From Actinomadura rayongensis (GTDB lineage Bacteria > Actinomycetota > Actinomycetes > Streptosporangiales > Streptosporangiaceae): DNA of 64,000 bases. The notes under the pieces are model-generated. The model had not been told where the DNA came from. It saw only the letters and a program-made list of their open reading frames with translations, and did no database searches. This document shows positions 1 to 9,550 of this stretch, in pieces (position 1 is the stretch's first letter; each line of letters starts with the position of its first letter). The stretch lies in the NCBI RefSeq assembly GCF_009831215.1, contig NZ_WUTW01000001.1, positions 310,001-374,000 on the forward strand, in the 5' to 3' direction. The translations under genes and the position numbers were made by a program.

Positions 1-20
1 CGACGGGCCTCGCCAAAGGC

Positions 21-1571
21 GTGACAGAGCACAGGCTCCCCCAGAGCGTCGTCGAGCGGCTGGCCTCGCACGTCGCCTCCGGCGGTGCCGAGACCGTGAC
101 GATTCCCACCCCCTTCACCGGCGAGCCGCTGGCCACGGTGCCGGTCTCCAGCGCGGACGACGTCCGCCTCGCCCACGAGCGCGCCCGCAAGGCGCAGCGC
201 GCCTGGGCCGAGCTGACGCCCGCGCAGCGCGCCAAGCCCTTCCTGCGCCTCGCCGACGCCATCGTGGAACGCCGCGAGGAGATCCTGGACGTCCTGCAGC
301 TCGAAACGGGCAAGGCGCGCCGCCACGCCCTCGAAGAGTTCCTGGACGTCGCCCTCTGCTCGCTCTACTACGCCCGCCGGGCGCCGAAGCTGCTGAAGCC
401 GCACCGCCGCCAGGGCATGGTGCCGGGCCTCACGCGCGTCCGCGAGCTGCGCCACCCGAAGGGCGTCGTCGGCCTCATCTCGCCGTGGAACTACCCGCTC
501 GTGCTCGGCACCAGCGACATCGCGCCCGCGCTCATGGCGGGCAACGCGGTGATCCACAAGCCCGACACCCAGACGTGCCTGACGAGCCTGTGGATCCTGG
601 ACCTGCTCATCGAGCTGGGCCTGCCGCGCGACCTGTGGCAGATCGTCGTCGGCGACCCCGCCGAGATCGGCGACCCGCTCATCGACAACGCCGACTACGT
701 GTCGTTCACCGGCTCCACCCGGGGCGGGAAGGCGATCGCGGCCAAGGTCGCGCCGCGCCTGGTGAACTACTCGCTGGAACTCGGCGGCAAGAACCCGATG
801 ATCGTCCTCGCGGACGCCGACGTCGAGCGCACCGCCCGGGGCGCGCTGCGCGCCTGCTTCACCAACGCGGGCCAGCTGTGCATCTCGATCGAGCGGCTCT
901 ACGTCCACGAGGACATCTACGACCGGTTCGTCCCACGTTTCGCCGAGCTGGCGCAGAACATGAAGCTCGGCAGCGCGCTGGACTACTCCGCCGAGATGGG
1001 CTCGCTCACCTACCCGCGCCAGCTCGAAGCGGTCACCGCGCACGTCGAGCAGGCCGTCCGCGAGGGCGCGACGGTGCTGGCGGGCGGCAAGGCGCGGCCC
1101 GACATCGGCCCGCTGTTCTACGAGCCGACCGTCCTCGCCGACGTCACCGGCGCGATGGACCTGTGCGCCAACGAGACGTTCGGGCCGGTCGTCGCGGTCT
1201 ACAAGTTCCGGGACGAGGACGAGGTCGTCGCCCGCGCCAACGACACCGAGTACGGCCTGAACGCGTCGGTCTGGACGAAGGACGTCGCGCACGGCCGCCG
1301 CCTCGCCGCCCGCCTCCAGGCCGGGACGGTCAACGTCAACGACGGCTACGGCGCCGCCTACGCGTCCTACGACGCGCCGATGGGCGGGTTCAAGCAGTCC
1401 GGCGTCGGACGGCGGCACGGGACGGAGGGCCTGCTGAAGTTCACCGAGGTCCAGACCGTCGCGAGCCAGCACTACATGGACCTGGAACCGCCGGGCTCGA
1501 TGAGCTACGCGACGTTCGCCGGGCTGATGGCGCGCGGGGTGAAGCTGATGAAGACGCTGAGGATCAAGTAG
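21..1571 (+). CDS. succinate-semialdehyde dehydrogenase family protein (ALDH superfamily)
   Basis: NAD(P)-dependent aldehyde dehydrogenase that probably oxidises succinic semialdehyde to succinate in the cytoplasm (GabD2-like). The 516-residue product has the ALDH landmarks: SPWNYPL near residue 155, a FTGSTRGGK cofactor loop near 230, catalytic Glu in LELGGKNP near 255, catalytic Cys in NAGQLCIS near 290, and NETFGPV near 390. The GTG at 21 is the first usable start here. The frame stays open to the window edge and AAAGG sits only one base before this GTG, so the true start could lie upstream. The stop is 5 nt before the GMC oxidoreductase gene, which suggests one operon. Family assignment is strong; the exact aldehyde substrate is inferred. 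Confidence 0.9.
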   Translation: MTEHRLPQSVVERLASHVASGGAETVTIPTPFTGEPLATVPVSSADDVRLAHERARKAQRAWAELTPAQRAKPFLRLADAIVERREEILDVLQLETGKARRHALEEFLDVALCSLYYARRAPKLLKPHRRQGMVPGLTRVRELRHPKGVVGLISPWNYPLVLGTSDIAPALMAGNAVIHKPDTQTCLTSLWILDLLIELGLPRDLWQIVVGDPAEIGDPLIDNADYVSFTGSTRGGKAIAAKVAPRLVNYSLELGGKNPMIVLADADVERTARGALRACFTNAGQLCISIERLYVHEDIYDRFVPRFAELAQNMKLGSALDYSAEMGSLTYPRQLEAVTAHVEQAVREGATVLAGGKARPDIGPLFYEPTVLADVTGAMDLCANETFGPVVAVYKFRDEDEVVARANDTEYGLNASVWTKDVAHGRRLAARLQAGTVNVNDGYGAAYASYDAPMGGFKQSGVGRRHGTEGLLKFTEVQTVASQHYMDLEPPGSMSYATFAGLMARGVKLMKTLRIK

Positions 1572-1576
1572 GGCGC

Positions 1577-3322
1577 ATGGATTTCGACGTTCTGGTCGTC
1601 GGCTCGGGGTTCGGCGGCAGCGTGACCGCGCTGCGCCTGACCGAGAAGGGCTACAAGGTCGGCGTGATCGAGGCGGGCCGCCGCTTCGACGCGGGCCCGG
1701 ACGCGCCCCCCGGCGCCCGCTACCCCGAGATGCCGAAGACCAACTGGCGGGTGGCCCGCTACATCTGGGCGCCCGCGTTCGGCCTCACCGGGATGCAGCG
1801 CATCCACCTGATCCGGGGCGCGAAGTCCAGCCGGGTCATGGTGCTGGCCGGGGCGGGCGTCGGCGGCGGGTCGCTGAACTACGCCAACACGCTGTACGTC
1901 CCGCCGGACCCGTTCTTCAAGGACCGGCAGTGGGCGCACATCACGGACTGGAAGGCCGAGCTGGCGCCGTACTACGACCAGGCGCGGCGGATGCTCGGGG
2001 TCGTCCAGAACCCGACGATCACCGCCGCGGACGAGGCGATGCGCAACGTCGCCGAGCGGATGGGCAAGGGCGACACGTTCGTCCGGACCCCGGTCGGCGT
2101 CCACTTCGGCGACGGTCCGGGCGTCGAGAGCGACGACCCGTACTTCGGCGGCGCCGGGCCGCGCCGGCGCGGCTGCACCGAGTGCGGCGAGTGCATGGTC
2201 GGCTGCCGGCACGGCGCCAAGAACATGCTCACCGAGAACTACCTGTACCTGGCGGAGAAGGCGGGCGCGCGGATCATGCCGCTCAGCCGCGTCACGGCCG
2301 TCACGCCGCTGGACGGCGGCGGCTACCGGGTCGACATCGTCCGCACCGGCTCGTTCGGACGCAACCGCAAGAGCTTCACCGCGCAAAATGTCGTGTTCGC
2401 GGCGGGCACCTACGGGACGCAGAAGCTCCTGCACAAGCTGCGCTCCACCGGACGGCTGCCGAAGCTGTCGCCGAGGCTCGGCGAGCTGACCCGCACGAAC
2501 TCCGAGGCCGTCCTCGGCGCGGGCCGCCGCAACGGCGTCCCCGGCCCGGACTACTCGCGCGGCGTCGCGATCACCTCGTCGTTCCACCCGACCGAGGACA
2601 CGCACATCGAGCCCGTCCGGTACGGCAAGGGCTCCAACCTCATGGCGCTGCTCCAGACGCTGCTCGTGGACGGCGACCGGCCCGGCGAGAAGCACCGGCC
2701 GCGCTGGGCCAAGTTCCTCGGGCAGGTCGCGCGGCGGCCCGGCGACCTGGTGCAGCTCCTCGACGTCCGGACGTGGTCGGAGCGGACGGTCATCGCGCTC
2801 GTCATGCAGTCCCGCGACAACTCGATCACGCTCACGCCCAAACGCGGGCCGTTCGGCTGGGACGTCCGCGCGGCGGCCGGGCACGGCGAGCCCAACCCGA
2901 CGTGGATCCCCGACGGCCACGACGCCGCGCGGCTGCTCGCCGAGGAGACCGGCGGCATGGCGGGCGGCGGCTGGGGCGACCTGTTCGACGTCCCGCTGAC
3001 CGCGCACTTCCTCGGCGGCTGCCCGATCGGCGACGCGCCCGAACACGGCGTCATCGACCCCTACCACCGCGTCTACGGGCACGAGGGGCTGCACGTCGTG
3101 GACGGGTCGGCGGTGTCGGCGAACCTCGGCGTGAACCCGTCGCTGACGATCACCGCGCAGGCCGAGCGGGCGATGTCGCTGTGGCCGAACAAGGGCGAGG
3201 ACGACCCGCGTCCCGCGCTCGGCGCCCCCTACCGGCGGGTCGCGGCGGTCGCGCCGAAGAACCCGGCCGTCCCCGAGCGGGCCCCGGCCGCCCTGCGCCT
3301 CCCGATCGTCGAGGTGTCCTAG
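1577..3322 (+). CDS. GMC family FAD-dependent oxidoreductase, cholesterol-oxidase-like (ChoD type)
   Basis: Flavoprotein of 581 residues. It opens with the dinucleotide-binding motif VVGSGFGGSVTALRL and carries the ChoD-type cysteine-rich stretch CTECGECMVGCRHGAKN near residues 196-212. Near the C-terminus are LGGCPIG and the GMC signature VVDGSAVSANLGVNPSLT. Such proteins are annotated as cholesterol oxidase-like, but many do not act on cholesterol, so the substrate is unknown. The start is the ATG 5 nt after the upstream dehydrogenase stop; an open frame continues upstream only as an out-of-phase shadow of that gene. The gene lies tail to tail with the metalloprotease gene, with 3 nt between the stops. 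The downstream location of guaA resembles neighbourhoods known in other actinobacteria (from memory). Confidence 0.88.
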   Translation: MDFDVLVVGSGFGGSVTALRLTEKGYKVGVIEAGRRFDAGPDAPPGARYPEMPKTNWRVARYIWAPAFGLTGMQRIHLIRGAKSSRVMVLAGAGVGGGSLNYANTLYVPPDPFFKDRQWAHITDWKAELAPYYDQARRMLGVVQNPTITAADEAMRNVAERMGKGDTFVRTPVGVHFGDGPGVESDDPYFGGAGPRRRGCTECGECMVGCRHGAKNMLTENYLYLAEKAGARIMPLSRVTAVTPLDGGGYRVDIVRTGSFGRNRKSFTAQNVVFAAGTYGTQKLLHKLRSTGRLPKLSPRLGELTRTNSEAVLGAGRRNGVPGPDYSRGVAITSSFHPTEDTHIEPVRYGKGSNLMALLQTLLVDGDRPGEKHRPRWAKFLGQVARRPGDLVQLLDVRTWSERTVIALVMQSRDNSITLTPKRGPFGWDVRAAAGHGEPNPTWIPDGHDAARLLAEETGGMAGGGWGDLFDVPLTAHFLGGCPIGDAPEHGVIDPYHRVYGHEGLHVVDGSAVSANLGVNPSLTITAQAERAMSLWPNKGEDDPRPALGAPYRRVAAVAPKNPAVPERAPAALRLPIVEVS

Positions 3323-3325
3323 CGG

Positions 3326-4225
3326 CTACCCGGCGCGGTAGGCCGCCCAGACCTTCGCGATCCGCGCGCCCTGGCCCGCCGTGAACTCGTGCATGCAGCC
3401 GTCGTAGGCGTAGTCCATGAAGTTGTGGATCGGGTCGGCGCCGTCGCCCGCGCACGTGTCCTTGCCGGACGGGCACCCGTTCGTCGCCTCGGCCTCCGGC
3501 GGCGTGTCGGCCACGCGGTCGCCCTGGGAACCGCACCCGTCCTGGAACGTGTGGTACAGCCCGAGCCAGTGCCCGGTCTCATGGACGGCGCTGTAACCCA
3601 GGTTGTAGTGAGTCAGCGAGCCGCCCGGCAGCGTGCCCGGATGCACCAGGACGCCGTCCAGCTTGGGCGCCGAGGCGTACTTCCACGGGAAGGTGGAGAA
3701 ACCGAGCAGGTCCGTCCCGGTGTCGGCGGTGTAGAGGTTCAGCGTCCGCGCCCCGCCGACGTGCAACTTCGGCTTGTACGCCTCCTCGTACCCCTGCGGG
3801 TCGGCGTACCACCGCGCGTTGTTCGACCGAGTGATGTTCTTCAGCGTGAACCGGACGCCGGTGTCCGCGCCGCCCTTGCTCCCGCCGTACGCGGCGTTCA
3901 TCGCGGCGATCTGCCGCCGGATCGCCGCGTCCGACACGTTCCCGCGCTTCCCCGCGTGCAGGACGTGGAAATAGACCGGGATCGTCGGCGCCGCGCGCCG
4001 TTCGCCGAGGCTCCGCGTCAGCCGGGTCAGCGCGCGCTCGACGGCCGCGGCCTGCCCCGGCGTCAGCTCGTTGCGCTCCACGCCCGGCGGTGTGCCCGAT
4101 CGCACGCGCAGCGCCGCGCCCGCGCAGCGCGCCTCCGCCGTGGGCTCCTGCGCGCGGGGCGGGGCCGCGCCGGACGCGGCGAACGCGGCGGACAGGACGG
4201 CGGCGGCGACGGCGACGAGCTTCAC
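3326..4225 (-). CDS. secreted zinc metalloprotease, M43 (cytophagalysin/pappalysin) family
   Basis: Secreted protease of 299 residues. Residues 1-25 form a signal peptide ([20 protein letters not shown]). The metzincin zinc motif [13 protein letters not shown] lies near residue 215, giving HExxHxxGxxH with its catalytic Glu. Downstream [10 protein letters not shown] and the Met-turn region [15 protein letters not shown] complete the M43 pattern. Several cysteines probably form disulfides. The start is GTG, preceded by GAGGAG four bases upstream. It is monocistronic and divergent from guaA. Family assignment is confident; the protein substrate is unknown. Confidence 0.88.
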   Translation of the reverse strand: MKLVAVAAAVLSAAFAASGAAPPRAQEPTAEARCAGAALRVRSGTPPGVERNELTPGQAAAVERALTRLTRSLGERRAAPTIPVYFHVLHAGKRGNVSDAAIRRQIAAMNAAYGGSKGGADTGVRFTLKNITRSNNARWYADPQGYEEAYKPKLHVGGARTLNLYTADTGTDLLGFSTFPWKYASAPKLDGVLVHPGTLPGGSLTHYNLGYSAVHETGHWLGLYHTFQDGCGSQGDRVADTPPEAEATNGCPSGKDTCAGDGADPIHNFMDYAYDGCMHEFTAGQGARIAKVWAAYRAG

Positions 4226-4270
4226 GGGGCTCCTCTATTCAGGCAGGTCGGAAGACGGGACGGACACGCA

Positions 4271-4283
4271 CTGTTGTCAACAG
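4271..4283. promoter_or_regulatory. palindrome upstream of the metalloprotease gene containing a -35-like TTGACA
   Basis: CTGTTG-T-CAACAG is a perfect inverted repeat. Read on the minus strand it contains TTGACA (4280 to 4275), a consensus -35 box directed at the metalloprotease gene. A good -10 is not obvious at the normal spacing. It could be a promoter with an overlapping operator. Confidence 0.35.
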
Positions 4284-4380
4284 GTATCAGAGCGGAACCC
4301 CCGGGCGCTCGCATTCGGCGCGTCCCGTCGCGGCGCGTCCGGTCCCGGCGTCCGGGCGCGTTACCGCAGGCAGCGCCCTC

Positions 4381-4386
4381 TACACT
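4381..4386 (+). promoter_or_regulatory. candidate -10 element of the guaA promoter
   Basis: TACACT fits the actinomycete TANNNT -10 pattern and lies 44 nt before the proposed guaA start, leaving room for a short leader. No convincing -35 is seen. Confidence 0.3.
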
Positions 4387-4429
4387 GGGGTTTCCGCCGG
4401 ATCCCGACCTGTTCCCGAAAGGCGTCTTG

Positions 4430-5998
4430 GTGGCCGCAGACCAGACCTTTGACACCGTTCTCGTCGTCGACTTCGGCGCGCAGTACGCCCAGCTCATCGC
4501 CCGGCGCGTCCGGGAGTGCCAGGTGTTCAGCGAGATCGTCCCGTCCACGATGCCCGCCGCCGAGATGCTGGCGAAGCGGCCGAAGGCGATCATCCTGTCC
4601 GGCGGGCCCGCGTCGGTCTACGAGCCGGGCGCCCCGGCCGCCCCGGCGGGGCTGTTCGACCTCGGCGTCCCGACGCTCGGGATCTGCTACGGCCACCAGG
4701 TGATGGCGCAGGCGCTCGGCGGGACGGTCGCCAATTCCGACGTCGCCGAGTACGGCGGCGCGACCATCGCCGTCACCGCCCCCGGCCTGCTGTTCGAGGG
4801 GACGCCCGGCGAACAGGCCGTCTGGATGTCCCACCGCGACTTCGTGAGCGCCGCGCCGTCGGGCTTCACCGTCACCGCGCGCACCGACGTGACGCCGGTC
4901 GCGGGCATGGAGGACCGGGAGCGCGGGCTGTTCGGCGTCCAGTTCCACCCCGAGGTGCTGCACACCGAGCACGGCATGGAGGTGCTGCGGCGCTTCCTGT
5001 ACGAGGGCGCGGGCTGCCGGCCGAACTGGACGATGGTGAACATCGTGGACGAGTCCGTCGCGGCCGTCCAGGAGCAGATCGGCAGCAAGCGGGCGATCTG
5101 CGGCCTGTCCGGCGGGGTGGACTCGGCGGTCGCGGCGGCGCTCGTCCAGCGCGCCATCGGCGACCAGCTCACCTGCGTCTTCGTGGACCACGGGCTGCTG
5201 CGCAAGGGCGAGGCCGAGCAGGTCGAGAAGGACTTCGTCGCCGCGACGGGCGTGAACCTGCACGTCGTGGACGCCCAGGACCGCTTCCTCGACGCCCTCG
5301 ACGGCGTCACCGACCCCGAGACCAAGCGGAAGATCATCGGCCGCGAGTTCATCCGGGTGTTCGAGGCGGCGGCCCGCGAGATCGTGGGCGAGGACGCCGC
5401 CGAACCCGTCGAGTTCCTCGTCCAGGGAACGCTCTACCCCGACGTGGTGGAGTCCGGCGGCGGCACCGGCGCGGCCAACATCAAGTCGCACCACAACGTC
5501 GGCGGCCTGCCCGAGGACCTGCAGTTCCGGCTCGTCGAGCCGCTGCGGACCCTGTTCAAGGACGAGGTCCGCGCCGTCGGCGAGCAGCTCGGCCTGCCCG
5601 CCGAGATCGTCTGGCGGCAGCCGTTCCCCGGCCCCGGCCTCGGCATCCGCATCATCGGCGCGGTGACCCGCGAGCGGCTGGAGATCCTGCGCGACGCCGA
5701 CGCCATCGCCCGCGAGGAACTGACCCGCGCCGGGCTCGACCGCGACGTCTGGCAGTTCCCGGTCGTGCTGCTCGCCGACGTCCGCTCGGTGGGCGTGCAG
5801 GGCGACGGACGCACCTACGGACACCCCGTCGTCCTGCGCCCCGTGACCAGCGAGGACGCCATGACGGCCGACTGGGCGCGGCTGCCCTTCGACCTCCTGC
5901 AGCGCATATCGACCCGCATCACCAACGAGGTCCGCGAGATCAACCGCGTCACGCTCGACGTCACCAGCAAGCCGCCGGGCACCATCGAGTGGGAGTGA
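4430..5998 (+). CDS. guaA: GMP synthase (glutamine-hydrolysing)
   Basis: Converts XMP to GMP using ATP and glutamine, the last step of guanine nucleotide synthesis. The 522-residue product has an N-terminal class I glutamine amidotransferase domain (nucleophile Cys86 in GICYGHQ, His173 and Glu175 in QFHPEV). The ATP pyrophosphatase domain follows (P-loop SGGVDS at 227-232) and then the GMP synthase C-terminal dimerisation domain ending in [11 protein letters not shown] chose GTG 4430 because GAAAGG (4417-4422) is 7 nt upstream; TTG at 4427 is possible. The open frame extends much further upstream but is non-coding there. Length is normal for GuaA. A strong hairpin terminator follows. Confidence 0.97.
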   Translation: MAADQTFDTVLVVDFGAQYAQLIARRVRECQVFSEIVPSTMPAAEMLAKRPKAIILSGGPASVYEPGAPAAPAGLFDLGVPTLGICYGHQVMAQALGGTVANSDVAEYGGATIAVTAPGLLFEGTPGEQAVWMSHRDFVSAAPSGFTVTARTDVTPVAGMEDRERGLFGVQFHPEVLHTEHGMEVLRRFLYEGAGCRPNWTMVNIVDESVAAVQEQIGSKRAICGLSGGVDSAVAAALVQRAIGDQLTCVFVDHGLLRKGEAEQVEKDFVAATGVNLHVVDAQDRFLDALDGVTDPETKRKIIGREFIRVFEAAAREIVGEDAAEPVEFLVQGTLYPDVVESGGGTGAANIKSHHNVGGLPEDLQFRLVEPLRTLFKDEVRAVGEQLGLPAEIVWRQPFPGPGLGIRIIGAVTRERLEILRDADAIAREELTRAGLDRDVWQFPVVLLADVRSVGVQGDGRTYGHPVVLRPVTSEDAMTADWARLPFDLLQRISTRITNEVREINRVTLDVTSKPPGTIEWE

Positions 5999-6024
5999 CG
6001 CTCAGCCTTCCCGCTGAGCACGTG

Positions 6025-6058
6025 AAAGGCCCGGCCGGGTCGTCCCGGCCGGGCCTTT
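6025..6058. terminator. rho-independent terminator after guaA, bidirectional
   Basis: A perfect 15-bp stem (6025-6039 with 6044-6058) around a TCGT loop, with A-rich and T-rich flanks. It serves guaA on the plus strand and, read on the minus strand, the end of ahpD. Confidence 0.9.
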
Positions 6059-6070
6059 TCGATCGTTCCG

Positions 6071-6613
6071 TCAGACGGTGGCGGGGGCCAGCGCGGCCTC
6101 GCCCTCCAGCGTGACGGCGGTGGCGTGGACGACCGCCGCGATCCGCAGCGCCTCCTGGATCAGCTCGCGCGACAGCCCGCCGTCGCGCAGCACCTTCTCG
6201 TGCGACTCCAGGCACCGGCCGCAGCCGTTCACGGCCGACACCGCCAGGCACCACAGCTCGAAGTCGATCTTGTCCACCCCGGGCTTGCCGATGATCGACA
6301 TGCGCAGCTTCGCGGGCAGCGTCGCGTACGTCTCGTCGCCGATCAGGTGCGTCGACCGGTAGTAGATGTTGTTCATCGCCATGATCGACGCGGCGCCCTT
6401 GGCCGCCTCGAACGCCTCGGCGGACAGGTAGTCGCCCGCCTCCTCGGCCAGCTCGCGGATGACCTGGGGGTTGCGGCTGGCGAGGGCGGTCGCGAGGACC
6501 GTGCCCCAGAGCTGCTGGTCCGACAGGGCGGACGTGGAGGTCACCGAACCGAGGTTCAGCTTGGTGTCCTTCGCGTAGCCGGGCAGGGCCGACTTCAGCG
6601 CGTCGACGCTCAC
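6071..6613 (-). CDS. ahpD: alkyl hydroperoxide reductase AhpD
   Basis: AhpD is a carboxymuconolactone-decarboxylase-fold thiol oxidoreductase that recycles AhpC in mycobacteria and relatives. The 180-residue protein has the active-site CGRC (Cys131, Cys134) followed by SHE with His138, as in characterised AhpD. The start is GTG, with AAGGA 7 nt upstream. It lies 73 nt downstream of ahpC, with a long hairpin between them, so it is probably cotranscribed at a reduced level. Length and motifs match the family. Confidence 0.95.
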   Translation of the reverse strand: MSVDALKSALPGYAKDTKLNLGSVTSTSALSDQQLWGTVLATALASRNPQVIRELAEEAGDYLSAEAFEAAKGAASIMAMNNIYYRSTHLIGDETYATLPAKLRMSIIGKPGVDKIDFELWCLAVSAVNGCGRCLESHEKVLRDGGLSRELIQEALRIAAVVHATAVTLEGEAALAPATV

Positions 6614-6632
6614 TCTCTCGTCCTTTCGGCGG

Positions 6633-6667
6633 GACGGCCGGCCGCGCTCTCGCCGCGGCCGGCCGTC
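6633..6667. terminator. 14-bp hairpin between ahpC and ahpD
   Basis: A perfect 14-bp GC-rich stem (6633-6646 with 6654-6667) around a 7-nt loop. No clear U-tract follows in the direction of transcription, so it is more likely an attenuator or mRNA-stability element than a full terminator. Confidence 0.55.
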
Positions 6668-6686
6668 GTCGGATGCTGCGGGCGGA

Positions 6687-7241
6687 TCAGACGCCGGCCA
6701 TGAGCTTGGCGGCGTCGAGGGTGTCCTCGCCCTTGTTCCAGTTGCAGGGGCACAGCTCGTCGGACTGGAGCGCGTCGAGGACCCGCAGGACCTCGGTGAC
6801 GTTCCGGCCGACCGACCCGGCCGTCACCATGACGAACTGGATCTCGTTGTCGGGGTCCACGATGAACGTGGCGCGCTGCGCGACGCCGTCCGGCGTGAGG
6901 ATGCCGAGCGCGGACGCCAGCTCGCGGTTGAGGTCCGACAGCATCGGGAACGGCAGCTCGCGCAGGTCCGGGTGGTCCTTGCGCCACGCGAAGTGGACGA
7001 ACTCGTTGTCCACGGACGCGCCGAGCACCTGGGCGTCGCGGTCGGCGAACTCCTCGTTGAGCCGGCCGAACTCCGCGATCTCCGTCGGACAGACGAACGT
7101 GAAGTCCTTGGGCCAGAAGAAGACGACCCGCCACTTGCCCTGGTGGGACTTGTGGTTGATGGTCTCGAACGCGTTGTCCGGGTCCAGCGAGACGCAGGCG
7201 GTCAGCTCGTACTCGGGGAACTGGTCACCGATCGTAAGCAC
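6687..7241 (-). CDS. ahpC: alkyl hydroperoxide reductase AhpC (peroxiredoxin)
   Basis: Cytoplasmic two-Cys peroxiredoxin that reduces alkyl hydroperoxides, H2O2 and peroxynitrite. The 184-residue protein has the peroxidatic site [12 protein letters not shown] with Cys51 and a C-terminal resolving region DELCPCNW, a pattern of actinobacterial AhpC proteins that use AhpD as reductant. The start is GTG with AAAGGAG 5 nt upstream. It is the first gene of ahpC-ahpD. An ATAG-N7-CTAT palindrome lies about 158 nt upstream, consistent with OxyR control. Confidence 0.96.
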   Translation of the reverse strand: MLTIGDQFPEYELTACVSLDPDNAFETINHKSHQGKWRVVFFWPKDFTFVCPTEIAEFGRLNEEFADRDAQVLGASVDNEFVHFAWRKDHPDLRELPFPMLSDLNRELASALGILTPDGVAQRATFIVDPDNEIQFVMVTAGSVGRNVTEVLRVLDALQSDELCPCNWNKGEDTLDAAKLMAGV

Positions 7242-7581
7242 GCAGACTCCTTTGGTTGCGAGTGTGGACGTCGGCCCCGCAGCGTGCGGGCCGCATGGGA
7301 CACGGAGGGCCGCCGGGGCCGGTGTGACGCACGGCGGCCGATGTCGTCAGAGTGCCGCACGGGCGTTGAAAAGAGAAATCAATCCGGCTCATGGCCCCGA
7401 TAGGCTTTCCCTATCAAGCGGGCGGATCCCCAGCCCGGCGCGGTCTCCGGCCGGGCACCCGGCCCCGACGTCCGCAGGGTATGACCAACCTCACCCTCGC
7501 GGCGGGCAGCCGCAGCGACCCCGGAGTGTAGCCGCAAACCGCCATATACCGCGCGTTCGGATCGGTGTCGGTGGCGCGGTC
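7242..7581. other. intergenic region upstream of ahpC
   Basis: About 340 nt between ahpC and the stop of the sulfatase gene. It is less GC-rich than its surroundings around 7365-7415. The only signal I can support is the OxyR-type palindrome. No convincing gene is present. Confidence 0.5.
7399..7415. promoter_or_regulatory. putative OxyR binding site upstream of ahpC
   Basis: GATAGG-CTTTC-CCTATC is a perfect dyad and contains ATAG-N7-CTAT, the classical OxyR half-site pattern. It lies upstream of the peroxide-defence genes ahpC-ahpD. An OxyR homologue is encoded at about 23.65 kb. Confidence 0.6.
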
Positions 7582-9504
7582 TCATTCGGGGGATCCGCCG
7601 AAGATCGGGGTGGCGGGGGTGTATTCGCCGGTCAGGACGAGGCTCAGGTAGAGGGCGGCGTCGTGGACGTTGCCGTTCTTGGAGCGTGCGGCGCGCTGGA
7701 TGGCGGGCAGCGCGGGGCGTGCCGTTTCGCCCAGGGACGTCAGGGCGCTGAGGGCTTGGAGGCGGATCGGGACGGCGGTGGTCTCGTCCAATGTGCCTGC
7801 CAGGTAGGAGATTGCCTGTTCGGTGTTGTCGCCTAGGCGGGCGAGGGTTTCGGCGGCGACGATCCGGACGTGGGGTGACGGGTCGGTGGTGAGGATTTGG
7901 GTGAGGTCGTCGGCGGCTGGTGCGGCGGCTTTGCCCTTTTGCATGAGCAGGCCGGACGCGGCCCAGTAGCGGATGACTTCGTTGTTGTCAGTGAGGGCGC
8001 GGGTGAGGCGTGGGACGTCGTGCGGATTGCGGCGGATCGCGGTTCCGGCGATGTCGAGTATTCGGGGCAGGGGGTAGGCGCCGGGGGTGCGGCTCGCTTC
8101 GTAGCCTTCCAGCGGTGAGCCTTCGGGGATGAAGCCGTTGTCGTTGACGCTCAGGAGATGGTCGTCCAGTGCGCGGCGCAGGCGGTTCAGGTGGGCTCGG
8201 TGCTTCGGGTTGTCGATCAGGTTGTGGATTTCGTCCGGGTCGGTGCGGAGGTCGTAGAGTTCTTCGGCGGGCTTTTCGCGCCAGAAGCGTTCTTGGACGG
8301 GTGTGAGTTTTCCGTCCAGGTGGGCCTGCTCCCACGCCTGGTAGCCCTTTTGCTGCCATGCGTACGCCTGGTGCTGGCCGTTGGGGCGGTGCGGGGCGTA
8401 GTTGCGGATGTAGCGGAATCGTTCGTCGCGAACGGTCCGCACCATGTCGTACTGCTCGCCCATTCTGTTGCGCATTCCGAACGCGTACGCCGGACGGCGG
8501 CGGGCGGCGAGGGACGTGCCCGTCATGTGGTCCGGCGCCCGCAGGCCCGCCAGTTCCAGGACGGTCGGGGGCAGGTCCAGGGACACCGTGATGGGTGCGG
8601 TGACGACCGATCCGGCGCGTGCGGGGGCCAGGTGCGCCCATTGGCGCGGGTAGCGGACGATCAGCGGTGTGCGCAGGCCGCTGTCGTAGCAGAACCGCTT
8701 GCTGCGCGGGAGAATGCCGCCGTTGTCGCCGAAGTAGAACACGATGGTGTCCTCGGCGAGCCCGTCGGCTTCCAGTTCGGCGAGACGGGCGGCCAGTTGC
8801 CCGTCCATTTTCTCGATGAGGTCGTAGTAGCGGGCGCGGTCTTCCCGAATGGCGGGGACGTCGGGCACGTAGGCCGGGACGCGGACGTCCTCGGGGCGCG
8901 TCCGCCCGGGCCCGGCGTCGAAGATCTGCGACTCGTGGGTCGTCATGTAGGTGAAGACCGAGTAGAACGGCGTGTCGGCCGGGCGGTTCCGCCAGTGCGC
9001 GGTCGCGCTCGTCTCGTCCCAGACCTGCTTCGGTTTGATCGTCGAGTTGTAGTCGGTCTTGGAGTTGTTGGTGGCGTAGTAGCCGGCCGCGCGCAGATAT
9101 TCGGGGACCGTCCGGGTGTCGGCCGGGAGTTCGCCGGTGGCGCGCATGTGCTCGGCGGGGCCGTAGCTCTCGGCGGGCAGGCCGGTGACGAGCGCGAACC
9201 GCGACGGCGCGCAGACGGGCGCGGCGGAGAACGCGTTCTCGTAGCGGACGCCCTCGCGCGCGAGCCGGTCGATGGTCGGGGTGCGCGCCACCGGGTCGCC
9301 GTAGGCGCCGATGTAGGGGTTGTTGTCCTCGCTGATCAGCCACAGGATGTTCGGGCGCGGCGCCGGGGCCGCGGCGGCGGGGCGGGGGGCGAGGGCCGCC
9401 GCCAGTGCGCCGCCGGCACCGGCCGCGAGCACGGTCCGGCGGGACGGCTCAAAACCACTCAAAGCAGACTCCAGGGCATCGAAGGGGGAGACGGCCGCGA
9501 TCAT
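7582..9504 (-). CDS. Tat-exported type I sulfatase with C-terminal HEAT-like repeats
   Basis: Hydrolyses a sulfate ester; substrate unknown. The 640-residue protein has a twin-arginine signal (SRRTVLAAGAGGALAAALA, about 21-40), then the alkaline-phosphatase-fold sulfatase core with the active-site motif CAPSR at Cys98. That Cys would be converted to formylglycine. Residues about 490-630 form alanine/leucine-rich helical repeats resembling HEAT repeats, an addition seen in some sulfatases of the arylsulfatase A/choline-sulfatase group. The ATG start lacks an obvious Shine-Dalgarno. The gene is divergent, with 46 nt between starts, from the formylglycine-generating enzyme that would mature it. 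Confidence 0.92.
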   Translation of the reverse strand: MIAAVSPFDALESALSGFEPSRRTVLAAGAGGALAAALAPRPAAAAPAPRPNILWLISEDNNPYIGAYGDPVARTPTIDRLAREGVRYENAFSAAPVCAPSRFALVTGLPAESYGPAEHMRATGELPADTRTVPEYLRAAGYYATNNSKTDYNSTIKPKQVWDETSATAHWRNRPADTPFYSVFTYMTTHESQIFDAGPGRTRPEDVRVPAYVPDVPAIREDRARYYDLIEKMDGQLAARLAELEADGLAEDTIVFYFGDNGGILPRSKRFCYDSGLRTPLIVRYPRQWAHLAPARAGSVVTAPITVSLDLPPTVLELAGLRAPDHMTGTSLAARRRPAYAFGMRNRMGEQYDMVRTVRDERFRYIRNYAPHRPNGQHQAYAWQQKGYQAWEQAHLDGKLTPVQERFWREKPAEELYDLRTDPDEIHNLIDNPKHRAHLNRLRRALDDHLLSVNDNGFIPEGSPLEGYEASRTPGAYPLPRILDIAGTAIRRNPHDVPRLTRALTDNNEVIRYWAASGLLMQKGKAAAPAADDLTQILTTDPSPHVRIVAAETLARLGDNTEQAISYLAGTLDETTAVPIRLQALSALTSLGETARPALPAIQRAARSKNGNVHDAALYLSLVLTGEYTPATPIFGGSPE

Positions 9505-9550
9505 GGGGTAGATTTCGGACGATTGTCAACCGTCCAGGTAGGAATTGACC

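Noticed and set aside
485..1576. N-terminal extension of the GMC oxidoreductase frame
   Set aside because: It overlaps the dehydrogenase gene in another frame and is Arg-rich; the dinucleotide motif starts right after ATG 1577.
3389..4429. Upstream extension of the guaA frame
   Set aside because: It lies antisense to the metalloprotease gene; GuaA length and motifs fit a start at 4430.
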